DNA of 32,983 nt. It comes from Acidobacteriaceae bacterium (GTDB taxonomy: Bacteria; Acidobacteriota; Terriglobia; Terriglobales; Acidobacteriaceae). The stretch lies in the NCBI GenBank assembly GCA_025357215.1, contig JANXPR010000555.1, positions 1 through 32,983 on the forward strand, read 5' to 3'. This document shows positions 1-9,135 of the stretch, in pieces. The number at the start of each line of letters is the position of its first letter. Position 1 is the first letter of the stretch. Both the position numbers and the translations under genes were made by a program. Under the pieces are notes generated by a model. The model saw only the letters and a program-made list of their open reading frames with translations. It did no database searches and was not told where the DNA came from.

Positions 1-1274
1 ATGCCGGCGAACGGCTCGCCACCGGACTTCGGCAGGATGCGCGCGGCGCCAGCCAAAGCCGCGAACAACATCGCGCGCGCAGCGGATTGGTGGTCATCCA
101 AGTGGCGCTGGCCCTAGTGTTGCTGATCTGTTCTGGACTCATGGCCCGTACGTTCGTCGCTTTGGCCCATGTGCAACCGGGATTCACCGCGCCTGCGGAA
201 ATTCAGACGTTCGTATTGTCAATCCCTCCAGCCGAAGTGAAGGATGAAGAAGGCGTAACCCGCAGGTTTGAAGAAATCCTGCACAAGGTAGAAGCCGTGC
301 CCGGGGTTTCGTCCGTTTCTCTCTCCAGCGGCATACCCATGGACGGAGACCAGAGCTACGATCCGGTATTTGCGGAAGACCATAATTACAAGCCCGGAGA
401 AATGGCCGCGCTACGCCGCTTTAAGTGGATCTCGCCGGGGTTCTTTAAAACCATGGGCACGCCCCTGGTGGCCGGACGCGACATGACCTGGACGGAAATC
501 TATAACCAGACTCCGGTCGCACTGGTCTCGGAAAACCTTGCGCGTGAGATGTGGCACACGCCAGCGGCGGCGCTGGGCAAGCGCGTGCGTCCTACCAACA
601 ACGATCCATGGCGGGAGATCATCGGCGTAGTAACCGATGTATACGACGACGGCGTGAACAAAGAAGCGGCCCATACCGCGTATTGGCCCATGATGATGAC
701 CAACTTCGAAGGCGAGGGCATCAAGACTCAGCGCCAGCTGGCTTTTTCTCTCCGCACCCCGCGCGCCGGGTCGGAAAGCCTGATGAAAGAAGTTCGTCAG
801 GCAGTCTGGTCGGTGGCTCCGAATCTGCCTCTCGCCAGTGTCTACACCCAGGAGTATTACTATCGCACTTCCATGGCCCAGACTTCTTTCACGCTGCTGA
901 TGCTCGGCGTGGCCGGAGCCATGGCTCTGCTGCTGGGGACCGTGGGCATTTACGGCGTGATCGCCTATTCCGTTTCCCAGCGCACGCGCGAGATCGGCAT
1001 ACGCATGGCGCTGGGCGCGCAACGCCAGGAGCTGACGTCAATGTTCGTCCGCCACGGGCTGGTGTTGACCGGAGTGGGCGTGGCTTTTGGACTGGTTGCG
1101 GCTTTTCTCAGTATGCGGTTCCTTTCGGCTCTGCTGTTCGGCGTGAAGCCGGTGGACCTGGTCACCTATGCCGCGGTTTCGGTTGGACTCGTTGGCACCG
1201 CCATGCTCGCCAGCTACTTGCCTTCGCGCCGCGCTGCAACGATTAATCCGGTGGAAGCCTTGCGGGGCGAATAA
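1..1274 (+). CDS. ABC transporter permease, MacB/FtsX-like (partial, 5' end outside window)
   Basis: The frame stays open upstream of the tracked TTG (87) to the window edge (AGERLATGLRQDARGASQSREQHRARSGLVVIQVALALVLL). C-terminal FtsX-type motif YSVSQRTREIGIRMALGAQR...INPVEALRGE. Confidence 0.9.
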   Translation, partial: AGERLATGLRQDARGASQSREQHRARSGLVVIQVALALVLLICSGLMARTFVALAHVQPGFTAPAEIQTFVLSIPPAEVKDEEGVTRRFEEILHKVEAVPGVSSVSLSSGIPMDGDQSYDPVFAEDHNYKPGEMAALRRFKWISPGFFKTMGTPLVAGRDMTWTEIYNQTPVALVSENLAREMWHTPAAALGKRVRPTNNDPWREIIGVVTDVYDDGVNKEAAHTAYWPMMMTNFEGEGIKTQRQLAFSLRTPRAGSESLMKEVRQAVWSVAPNLPLASVYTQEYYYRTSMAQTSFTLLMLGVAGAMALLLGTVGIYGVIAYSVSQRTREIGIRMALGAQRQELTSMFVRHGLVLTGVGVAFGLVAAFLSMRFLSALLFGVKPVDLVTYAAVSVGLVGTAMLASYLPSRRAATINPVEALRGE

Positions 1275-1339
1275 CTAAACTGAAGGGGATGTGCCGAGAG
1301 TAATTTCGGACTTATCGGCTTCGTGTTAGACTGCGCCCG

Positions 1340-2554
1340 ATGAGCTCGACCGCGAAAGCTTCGCCCGCGACCACCAGCACGCCGATCCTTGATCGCCAGG
1401 CTCCGCTGCCGCCCCCGGCAAACGCCGTTTCCGGTTCCATCGTGGCTCTTGCCATGTGGTTTGGATTGGTATTTGTTTTCACTGTAATTATTTTGTTCTG
1501 GCATTCGCCGCTGTTAGAGTCGGTGACTCACCGGATATTTGTAGACTTGGATCAGGTTTTCCCTTCTGCAAATCCTTTGCGTTTTTTTATAGTTTTCGTG
1601 GTGGCTTTCGTGGTGATCTTTGTAGTCACGGCGATTCACGAACTGGGGCACGTGTTTGCCGGAATGCTGGCGGGCTTCCGCTTCAACTCTCTTCGCGTTG
1701 GACGAATCCAGTTTGACCGTCCTTTTCGCTTCTCACTCTACCGGGGCAAAGGCGCTGGCTCAGGCGGATGGGCCAGCATGTTTCCCACCAAGTTGGACAA
1801 CTTGGTGTGGCGTGCGGTCGCCATGATTTTTGCTGGCCCCGCCGTGAATCTACTTACCGTTGTCTTCGTGTTGTTGTTGCCGCTGTCTTCCAGCCCTCTA
1901 TTGAACTTTTTCACCATCTACTCGCTCATCCTTGGCGTAATAAACCTGTTGCCCTTCCGTAGCGGGGCTTTCCACAGTGATGGCAGTCGTCTGGTGATGC
2001 TGTTGAGCAATCGCGCGCGCGGTGAACGGTGGGTGGCAATGCTGAAGCTTTCCGCAGAGCTTCGTGATGGTGTGATGTCCGAATCCCTGTCGCCTGACTA
2101 TCTCGCCAAAGCCATTGCTCTGCGCGACAATTCTCCTGACACGGTTACCGCCCATTCTCTTGCTTACTCTGCGGCATACCATCAGCACAAAGATGAGAAG
2201 GCGGCTGAGATGTTGGAAGTCTGCCTGCAGTACACGAACTTCACTTCACGGTTGATCCGCACGGCACTTGTGAGTGATGCCGCCGTTTTTCAGGCGCGCC
2301 GGCGCCACAACATAGAACTCGCCAAACAATGGCTTGCCGATGTGCCGGAATCTAAAGAAATTCCCTGGATGCGAACACGAGCAGAAGCCGCCGTCCTTGA
2401 GGCCCAGGGAGACTTGCCGGCGGCGCTCAAGAAACTGGACGAGACCGAAAAACTGATCCTGGTCACGCCGAACCAGGTCCGGCGTGAAATCTCTCTGCGT
2501 TTCATCCAGCGCTGGCAGGGCGAACTTAGGGAGCAATTGGGCGCCCGCGGCTAG
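1340..2554 (+). CDS. M50-family (site-2 protease-like) membrane metallopeptidase
   Basis: HExxH motif (AIHELGHVFAG), later NLLPFRSGAFHSDG resembling the N-P...DG motif, several TM segments. Confidence 0.85.
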   Translation: MSSTAKASPATTSTPILDRQAPLPPPANAVSGSIVALAMWFGLVFVFTVIILFWHSPLLESVTHRIFVDLDQVFPSANPLRFFIVFVVAFVVIFVVTAIHELGHVFAGMLAGFRFNSLRVGRIQFDRPFRFSLYRGKGAGSGGWASMFPTKLDNLVWRAVAMIFAGPAVNLLTVVFVLLLPLSSSPLLNFFTIYSLILGVINLLPFRSGAFHSDGSRLVMLLSNRARGERWVAMLKLSAELRDGVMSESLSPDYLAKAIALRDNSPDTVTAHSLAYSAAYHQHKDEKAAEMLEVCLQYTNFTSRLIRTALVSDAAVFQARRRHNIELAKQWLADVPESKEIPWMRTRAEAAVLEAQGDLPAALKKLDETEKLILVTPNQVRREISLRFIQRWQGELREQLGARG

Positions 2555-2609
2555 CGCCACCCCTTGCTATAATCCCCGTCAGCCTACCTTCCCCTTACGA
2601 GGCGGATTT

Positions 2610-4847
2610 ATGAAAAAATCTCTGGTTACGCTTTTTATCCTTATGACAGCTTTTGCCAACGCAGACGATAAGACTCCCAATAACGCCGCCACCGCCATGC
2701 CTGCTTCGCCGACAGCCAACCCGCCGGTCGCGAACCCGCCGGTCGCAAAAAAGATCCACACGGAAAACACCATCAACGGCGGCCATCTGGTGGACGATTA
2801 CCGCTGGCTCCGCGACAAGCCGAATCCCGAGGTCGCGCAGTATCTGAACGCGGAAAACACTTACACCGACGCGGTGATGAAGCCCACCGAGCCGCTCCAA
2901 AAGAAGCTCTATGACGAGATGATCAGCCACTTGAAAGAGACTGACGTCAACGTGCCTTACAAGTACGGCGAGTATTTTTACAACTCGCGCTGGGAAAAAG
3001 GGCAGCAGTACCCGATCTACAACCGCAGAAAAAGCAGCTTGGATGCTCCGGAGCAGATCACCATTGACGTGAATGAGCTAGCCAAGGGGCAGCCCTTCAT
3101 GTCGTTGGGCGCCACCGATGTCAGCGATGACGGCAACCTGATGGCCTATGCCACCGACAACACCGGCTTTCGCCAATACAAGCTTTACGTCCGCGATCTG
3201 CGCACCGGCAAGGACAGCGGCGTGATCGCTGAACGTGTCGGGTCCATTGCCTGGGCCAATGACAACAAGACCATCTTCTATACGGTGGAAGACGAAAAGA
3301 CCAAGCGGCAGTACCGCATGTACCGCCACCAGATGGACGACGCGAGTGCCAAAGATGGCGTGAATAAAGATAGCGTGAATAAAGATGGCGCGAATAAAGA
3401 TGGCGTGAATAAAGATGGCGCGAACCACGACGTTCTGATCTATGAAGAGCCGGATGAGCGCTTTACCATCGGCGTGGGCAAAACGCGCAGTGGCAAATAT
3501 CTTATGATGGACATAAGCAGCCACACCACGTCTGAAATCCACTATCGCGATGCTGGGCAGCCATTCGGTAAATGGAACGTCATCCAGGAACGCCAGCAAG
3601 GGATGGAGTACTACGTTGACCATCACGGCGACGAGTTCTACATCCGCACCAATGACAAAGGCCGGACGTTCCGCCTGGTCAAAGCGCCGGTAAAAGCGCC
3701 GTTCACGGAAAATTGGAAGGAAATCATTCCCGTGCGCCCGGACGTGATGCTGAGCGGCGTGGATGTCTTCCAGGATTTTTATGTCCTGGCGGAACGCGAA
3801 AACGGCTTGCCTGAACTCACGGTCGTTGACATAGCGACCGGCGTGAAGAAACGCATCACCTACAACGAGCCTGCGTACTCGGTCTTCCCGCAAATCAATC
3901 GCGAATTCAAGACCGACAAGTATCGTTATTCCTACCAGTCGCTGGTCACGCCGCCTTCCGTGTTTGATTACTTCGTCGCGGAGCACCGGTCCGCGTTGCT
4001 CAAGCAGACCGAAGTCCCGGGCGGCTACGATGCTTCAAAGTATGTTTCAGAGCGTGTCTGGGCCATGGCCAAAGATGGCGTTAAGGTTCCCATCTCCGTT
4101 GTTTACCGCAAGGACATGAAGAAGCCAGACGGTTCCAACCCGCTTTACATTTATGCCTACGGCTCTTACGGCGCAAGTTTGTCGCCCACGTTCGGCGCCA
4201 CGCGCATTTCCTTGCTCGATCGCGGCGTGGTGATGGCGTACGCGCACATCCGCGGTGGCGGAGACATGGGCAAGCCCTGGCACGATGCCGGACGCATGAT
4301 GAACAAGATGAATACGTTCACTGACTTCATCGCCTGCACCGAGCATCTGGTGGCCAACAAATACGGCGCCCGTGACCGCGTTGCCATGGAAGGCGGCTCT
4401 GCCGGCGGATTGCTGATGGGCGCGGTGACCAACCTTCGTCCGGACTTGTACCGCGCCGTGGTATCGCACGTCCCGTTCGTGGACGTGATGAATACCATGC
4501 TGGACGCGTCCTTGCCGCTGACCGTGGGCGAGTACGAAGAGTGGGGCAATCCCAACGAGAAGCCGGCGTATGACTACATGCTCAAGTATTCGCCGTATGA
4601 CAATCTCAAGAAAGCCTCGTATCCCGCGATCCTGGTCAAGACGTCATTCAATGACAGCCAGGTAATGTACTGGGAACCCGCCAAGTACGTCGCCAAATTG
4701 CGCACGCTCAAGGACGACAAAAACGTTCTGATCTTAAAGACCAACATGGCCGCGGGCCACGGCGGAGCTTCCGGACGCTATGATCGCTACCATGAGGTCG
4801 CGTTCGACTACGCGTTCATCCTGACGCAGCTAGGAGTGGAGAAATAA
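2610..4847 (+). CDS. Prolyl oligopeptidase family (S9A) serine peptidase, secreted
   Basis: Start moved to the ATG at 2610, which begins a signal peptide (MKKSLVTLFILMTAFANA). GGSAGG nucleophile elbow, later Asp (FNDSQV) and His (AGHGGASG). Confidence 0.93.
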   Translation: MKKSLVTLFILMTAFANADDKTPNNAATAMPASPTANPPVANPPVAKKIHTENTINGGHLVDDYRWLRDKPNPEVAQYLNAENTYTDAVMKPTEPLQKKLYDEMISHLKETDVNVPYKYGEYFYNSRWEKGQQYPIYNRRKSSLDAPEQITIDVNELAKGQPFMSLGATDVSDDGNLMAYATDNTGFRQYKLYVRDLRTGKDSGVIAERVGSIAWANDNKTIFYTVEDEKTKRQYRMYRHQMDDASAKDGVNKDSVNKDGANKDGVNKDGANHDVLIYEEPDERFTIGVGKTRSGKYLMMDISSHTTSEIHYRDAGQPFGKWNVIQERQQGMEYYVDHHGDEFYIRTNDKGRTFRLVKAPVKAPFTENWKEIIPVRPDVMLSGVDVFQDFYVLAERENGLPELTVVDIATGVKKRITYNEPAYSVFPQINREFKTDKYRYSYQSLVTPPSVFDYFVAEHRSALLKQTEVPGGYDASKYVSERVWAMAKDGVKVPISVVYRKDMKKPDGSNPLYIYAYGSYGASLSPTFGATRISLLDRGVVMAYAHIRGGGDMGKPWHDAGRMMNKMNTFTDFIACTEHLVANKYGARDRVAMEGGSAGGLLMGAVTNLRPDLYRAVVSHVPFVDVMNTMLDASLPLTVGEYEEWGNPNEKPAYDYMLKYSPYDNLKKASYPAILVKTSFNDSQVMYWEPAKYVAKLRTLKDDKNVLILKTNMAAGHGGASGRYDRYHEVAFDYAFILTQLGVEK
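3351..3425 (+). repeat. In-frame 15-bp tandem repeat, 5 copies (AAAGATGGCGTGAAT-like)
   Basis: Direct reading: encodes KDGVN KDSVN KDGAN KDGVN KDGAN inside the S9 peptidase. Confidence 0.95.
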
Positions 4848-4851
4848 GCGA

Positions 4852-5130
4852 ATGAAGAAAATCTTCGAGCGCAGTAAGAACCGGGCGATCCTGATTTTGT
4901 CCGGTGCCTGGATGGTTTGGTATGGATGGGCCAAGCTGCAAACCCAAGGTGTGTTTCCTTACTACAACGTCTGGAGGCAGCCGGTTTTTCCCGCCGGAGT
5001 GATCGTTATCGGCGTCTTCATCATCACTCTTGGATTGTTCTTTTCCGGTGATTGGGTCTATAGGCTGTTCAAGACGCGCCATCGCCAAGAGCCAAACGTT
5101 TTGCGCAAAGCCAACCGCCGCTACTATTAA
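4852..5130 (+). CDS. Small membrane protein, hypothetical
   Basis: 92-aa ORF with two hydrophobic segments, starting 4 nt after the S9 peptidase stop. Confidence 0.6.
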   Translation: MKKIFERSKNRAILILSGAWMVWYGWAKLQTQGVFPYYNVWRQPVFPAGVIVIGVFIITLGLFFSGDWVYRLFKTRHRQEPNVLRKANRRYY

Positions 5131-5251
5131 CTCTTAGAGTCTCGATCCAAATAAACGGCCGCGACAGAACGCCAATCAAACTTTCCGTTTTGTGGATTTG
5201 TTTCGATTCGCGCAAATTCGCGGCTAATTTTTTCTGCGGTTTTTGTTGACC

Positions 5252-5279
5252 GCTGACTTCTGAGTGCTGACTGCTTCCC
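5252..5279. repeat. Heptad-phased intergenic repeat (GCTGACT TCTGAGT GCTGACT GCTTCCC)
   Basis: Direct reading; exact 7-nt phase. Confidence 0.6.
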
Positions 5280-5282
5280 AAA

Positions 5283-5319
5283 AGTAAAACCGGCCGCAGC
5301 TGGTTGGCTGCGACCGGTT
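5283..5319 (-). terminator. Putative intrinsic terminator for the minus-strand lipoprotein gene
   Basis: Inverted repeat ACCGGCCGCAGC/GCTGCGACCGGT; on the minus strand the stem is followed by a T-rich tract (TTTTACTTTT). Confidence 0.65.
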
Positions 5320-5362
5320 CGGGGAGGGCTGAAGCGATGGTTTGCGCTTCTTTGATTTCTGT

Positions 5363-6775
5363 TTAGCGGGTGCGGCGGGCCACCATCTGCCAGGTTGCGC
5401 CGTCCCAGAAGAGCAGACCGCGTACCTGAGCTGAAGCTCCGTTCGCCGGCGCCTTGCGGACATCCGTGCTCGGGGCCTTGATCACGTGGACCACCGTCTG
5501 ACCGGAGATGATGGCCAGGTGCGAATCGGCCGCCAGGTTCAGGTCAAAGTTACCGCTCGCTGCCAGGTTGGCCACCGTGCCGAAGACGCCTTGCTGCTGC
5601 AGTTTCAGCTTGTCCGGAGTGATGCTGCCGTTAGCTGCGGGAATCGGATTGTTGGTTTCCACTTCCACGCGCTGGCCCTGGTGAATCGTGGTCGGTCCGA
5701 AGCTCAGGGTGTTCGGGACGCTGCCGCCGAAGCCGTTGCCGCCATCCACTTTGAACTTGCTAGCGTTCAGGCCGGCGATGTTCACGCTGAAGCTGGCGCC
5801 GATCTTGGTGTCGTCCATGCCGCCGCCGATGCCGTCATCCGCGCTGATGGTGAGCGTGGTGCCGGAGATGGCGGTGATCAAGCTTTCCATTTCCGCGCCG
5901 CTGCTCGCTTCCAGGCCTTCCACTTCCTTGGCGAACAGGCTGCCATCAGACTTGGTGAAGCCTTCCACTTTCACAATCTGGTTGGCCAGCGTCGTTGCGG
6001 TCACGCCGTCACTGAACTGCGTGGTCGCGTCAAAGCTGAAGGTCAGCGAAGCCTTGCTCTGTCCAGCGGTCAGGACGAAGCTGCTGGCGGTTGCTGATGC
6101 CACGGTGCCGCGGACGTCTTCAATTTCGCCGTCGTCATCTTGCTGGCCGGCTTGTGCACCCGGAGCCTTGGCGACGATGGAGAAGGACGTAGGTCCAAAG
6201 CTAATGCCGGTGATGGTGGTTCCAGTCAGTGTGACTGAGTTCGCCAGGTTCACGTCAATGTTCAGAACCAGCGGCGAAGTTCCAATGGTGAGCGCCGGGC
6301 TCAGCGGAACTGTTACGGAAGCGCTGGCCGGTCCGTTGATGTGAACGGGAGTGCCGGTAGCGGTAAGGAACGTGAGTTCAGAGTTGGCCAGAGTCAGGTT
6401 GGCCGCAGAGAACAAGCCTTGCGGCAGGCTGCCCAGAGCAAACGGCTCAAACTTGCCGGACGCGTGGCTCAGTTCCAGTCGGTTGTTGGCGCCAACCGGA
6501 ATGCTCACGGCTGTGCCGCCGCCGGCGGGAGTCAGAGTCAGGGAAGAAACGGTGACTTCAAATGAAATCACGCTGTCAGCCGGCGCATCGCCAAAGCGGA
6601 CCTGAGTGGCGGCGCTGTTGGCCGGAGTAGGTGTGGGGGTGGGACCGCTAGCGGTGCTGGTGGCTGATCCTCCGCCACCGCAACCAACGGCAAGAGCCAG
6701 GGCGGCAACCAGGACCAGGGAAATTACGGCCTTCTTGGCCGACGATGAAAACGAATTCCAATTTTGTGTACGCAT
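5363..6775 (-). CDS. Secreted lipoprotein with DUF4382-like N-terminal domain and DUF5666-like repeats
   Basis: Start at MRTQNWNSFSSS with SD AGGAGAT upstream; lipobox-like AVGCGGGG; TQVRFGDAPADSVISFEVTVSSLTL region; repeated V.G.V.....F.L segments. Confidence 0.7.
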   Translation of the reverse strand: MRTQNWNSFSSSAKKAVISLVLVAALALAVGCGGGGSATSTASGPTPTPTPANSAATQVRFGDAPADSVISFEVTVSSLTLTPAGGGTAVSIPVGANNRLELSHASGKFEPFALGSLPQGLFSAANLTLANSELTFLTATGTPVHINGPASASVTVPLSPALTIGTSPLVLNIDVNLANSVTLTGTTITGISFGPTSFSIVAKAPGAQAGQQDDDGEIEDVRGTVASATASSFVLTAGQSKASLTFSFDATTQFSDGVTATTLANQIVKVEGFTKSDGSLFAKEVEGLEASSGAEMESLITAISGTTLTISADDGIGGGMDDTKIGASFSVNIAGLNASKFKVDGGNGFGGSVPNTLSFGPTTIHQGQRVEVETNNPIPAANGSITPDKLKLQQQGVFGTVANLAASGNFDLNLAADSHLAIISGQTVVHVIKAPSTDVRKAPANGASAQVRGLLFWDGATWQMVARRTR

Positions 6776-7132
6776 TTCAAAATCTCCTTCTCGGGGGGAC
6801 AAGTTTTTAGTTTTAATTTCTTTGACCTTTGAGTCCTCATTCGAGAGTTGCTCTTCAGTCTCAGGTTGTTCGTTGAGAACTTCAGAGCCTGGTTTCACGT
6901 CTGGACCCAGACAAGAAACTCAACTCTTCCGCCGACCCGCCAGCCCCTAATGCCTGAATAATTGCTGTCGTTCCGGTTGTTCTGTGTGGTAAGACACGAA
7001 CGAAATGCGCTATGGAACAAGTTTTTGAGACTTATGCCGGAATCCGGCTGAAAACCGAGGCTTCCTGGGCGAGAGGGCGAAGCTGGGTGCCTCTGATTTG
7101 ACGACTCTGGCACCTCTCCTCGATAATAAAGT

Positions 7133-7148
7133 CCGAACGAACGTTCGG
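7133..7148. promoter_or_regulatory. Candidate TetR operator: CCGAACG-AA-CGTTCGG inverted repeat
   Basis: Perfect 7-bp half-sites with a 2-nt spacer, 36 nt upstream of the TetR start. Confidence 0.6.
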
Positions 7149-7184
7149 TAACTAGATCACGACGGCCAAAAAGCCCAACACCGT

Positions 7185-7898
7185 TTGCGAGCCCCCCAGT
7201 CCCAATTCGAGTCAACGTCACAGGCCGCCGCTTTGCCTGTCCGCCGCTCCGGCAACGGACGCAAAGCGTCCGCGGACTCGCCCGATACGCGCTTTGACCG
7301 CCAGTTGGCGAAGGTGTTGCAACATGCTGCGCGAATCTTTTGCGACAAAGGTTTTGAAGGCGCTTCCATGCGCGATCTTTCCCGCGCCGCCGGCATGTCA
7401 TTGGCCGGTCTCTATCATTACTTCTCTTCCAAGGAAGAGTTGCTGTATCTAATCCAAAAGCACACGTTTGAAACCATTATCGCCAGCGCGCGCACGCGAT
7501 TGGAAAAGTCAGCCGACCCGGAAGAGCGCATCCGCATCTTCATTGAGAACCACTTGGAATATTCCCTGGCCAACAAAGAGGCCATGAAGGTGCTCACGCA
7601 CGAAGACGACACGCTGAAGAACGATCAGGGCGCGGAAGTGCGGGCCATCAAGCGCGACTACTACCGCATTTGCCTGGACCTGCTGGAAGATTTACGCAAG
7701 GTCAAAGGACTACAATTCTCGTCGCGGCTGGCGGTGCTCAGCCTCTTCGGCATGATCAACTGGATTTATACCTGGCACAACCCCCGCGTGGACCCCGACG
7801 CCGCCGAACTGGCACGCGGCATGGGTGATCTGTTTCTTGGTGGCGTTGTGAGCAACGGCAAAACGAAACGAAAAACTTCCGCACCCGGCCCCAAATAG
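7185..7898 (+). CDS. TetR/AcrR-family transcriptional regulator
   Basis: N-terminal HTH: ILQ-type helix, ...IFCDKGFEGASMRDLSRAAGMSLAGLYHYFSSKEELLYLI. TTG start; no clear SD. Confidence 0.9.
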   Translation: MRAPQSQFESTSQAAALPVRRSGNGRKASADSPDTRFDRQLAKVLQHAARIFCDKGFEGASMRDLSRAAGMSLAGLYHYFSSKEELLYLIQKHTFETIIASARTRLEKSADPEERIRIFIENHLEYSLANKEAMKVLTHEDDTLKNDQGAEVRAIKRDYYRICLDLLEDLRKVKGLQFSSRLAVLSLFGMINWIYTWHNPRVDPDAAELARGMGDLFLGGVVSNGKTKRKTSAPGPK

Positions 7899-7970
7899 CT
7901 GTTCCCCCGGGATTTGTTAGTCAAAGATTCAAATTGAAACGACTTGGAAATCTAAAGGAGCTTGGAAATC

Positions 7971-8780
7971 ATGGCTGCAACCATAGCAACGGAAAACAAA
8001 ACTCTGGTGAACTACCGCGTGGAAAGCGGAGTCGCCATCATTGAATTGTGCGATCCGCCGGCAAATACCTACACCTACGAAATGAACCGCCAGTTGGATG
8101 AATCCATCCTGAAGGCGCGCATGGATAATGACGTGTACGTCCTGCTGCTCACCGGCGCGGGCGACAAGTTCTTCTCCGCCGGCGCCAACATCAAGATGCT
8201 CTCCAGCGTGGACCCGACCTTTAAGTACTACTTCTGCCTGCACGCCAACGAAATGTTGCTGCGCCTGGAGCACACCCCCAAGCTGGTGATCGCCGCCATC
8301 AACGGCCACTGCGTGGGCGGAGGACTGGAAATCGCCATGGCCGCCGATATCCGCATTGCCCGCCGCGACGCCGGCAAGATTGGCCTACCGGAAATCAACC
8401 TGGGCGTTCTCCCCGGCACCGGCGGCACGCAGCGCCTGAGCCGCATGGTCGGGAAGAGCAAAGCCATTGAGCTCATGGTCACCGGCAACACCTTCACGTT
8501 TGAAGAAGCCAAGGAGATGGGCATCATCAACGACATTTTCGAGCGCGACAACTTCATGGAAAACATCATGGAATACGCGCGCCAGTTCACTCCTCCCAAC
8601 AAAGCCGCCAAGGCCGTGGGCAACATCAAGCGGGCCGTGCAGACCGGGTGGGAGATTCCCATGGAGTCCGCTCTGGCCGTGGAACGCGAACTGCAGCAGC
8701 GCCTCTTTGCCAGCGAAGACGCCAAGGAAGGCCTGGCTGCGTACGTGGAAAAGAGACCGGCAACGTTTAAAGCGAAATAG
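7971..8780 (+). CDS. Enoyl-CoA hydratase/isomerase (crotonase family)
   Basis: GHCVGGGLEIAMAADIR and GLPEINLGVLPGTGGTQRL motifs with both catalytic-position Glu. ATG at 7971 with SD AAAGGAG at 7954-7960. Confidence 0.92.
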   Translation: MAATIATENKTLVNYRVESGVAIIELCDPPANTYTYEMNRQLDESILKARMDNDVYVLLLTGAGDKFFSAGANIKMLSSVDPTFKYYFCLHANEMLLRLEHTPKLVIAAINGHCVGGGLEIAMAADIRIARRDAGKIGLPEINLGVLPGTGGTQRLSRMVGKSKAIELMVTGNTFTFEEAKEMGIINDIFERDNFMENIMEYARQFTPPNKAAKAVGNIKRAVQTGWEIPMESALAVERELQQRLFASEDAKEGLAAYVEKRPATFKAK

Positions 8781-8783
8781 GTT

Positions 8784-9024
8784 TCATCCCGAGCGGAGCG
8801 AGGGATCCCTATCACGTAAAACGCTCTCTAAGAGTTGTCATCCTGAGCGATGTCTGAAGACGAGTCGAAGGATCTGCTTTTGAGATTTGTCATCTTGAGC
8901 GTAGCGCTGAGCAACGGCGAAGCTCGCAGTCGAAAGACCTATGTATTTCCGCTAAAGAAAATGCACAGGTCCTTCGACTCGTCCTCATCCCGCTATGCGG
9001 GACTCAGACATCGCTCAGGATGAC
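8784..9024. repeat. Cluster of TCATCCTGAGCG...GTCGAAGGATCT interspersed repeats: 3 direct copies plus one inverted copy
   Basis: Copies at about 8784-8810, 8837-8877, 8889-8940, and inverted at 8965-9024; read directly. Confidence 0.9.
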
Positions 9025-9098
9025 TAAGGATTAAATGACTGGAAGTTGTTTTGAAGTTGCCGTACGGAAAAAACGAATCCCTTAGGGCAATTCATCAC

Positions 9099-9133
9099 GC
9101 TAGCCCCCAGCGGCTAGCAGCTAGAGGCTAAGT
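9099..9133. repeat. Heptad-phased array (GCTAGCC CCCAGCG GCTAGCA GCTAGAG GCTAAGT)
   Basis: Five consecutive 7-mers in phase immediately upstream of the ALDH ATG. Confidence 0.75.
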
Positions 9134-9135
9134 TA

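Noticed and set aside
3078-3986. 302-aa minus-strand ORF
   Set aside because: Antisense to the S9 peptidase; the repeated HAIFIRAIF segment is just the complement of the 15-bp tandem repeat.
5486-6344. Long plus-strand ORFs (203 and 218 aa) opposite the DUF4382-like gene
   Set aside because: Antisense to a well-supported lipoprotein gene with signal peptide and SD; composition looks like a mirror-frame artefact.
8467-8883. 138-aa ORF ending in HPERSEGS-type peptide
   Set aside because: Out-of-frame overlap of the crotonase and translation of an interspersed repeat.
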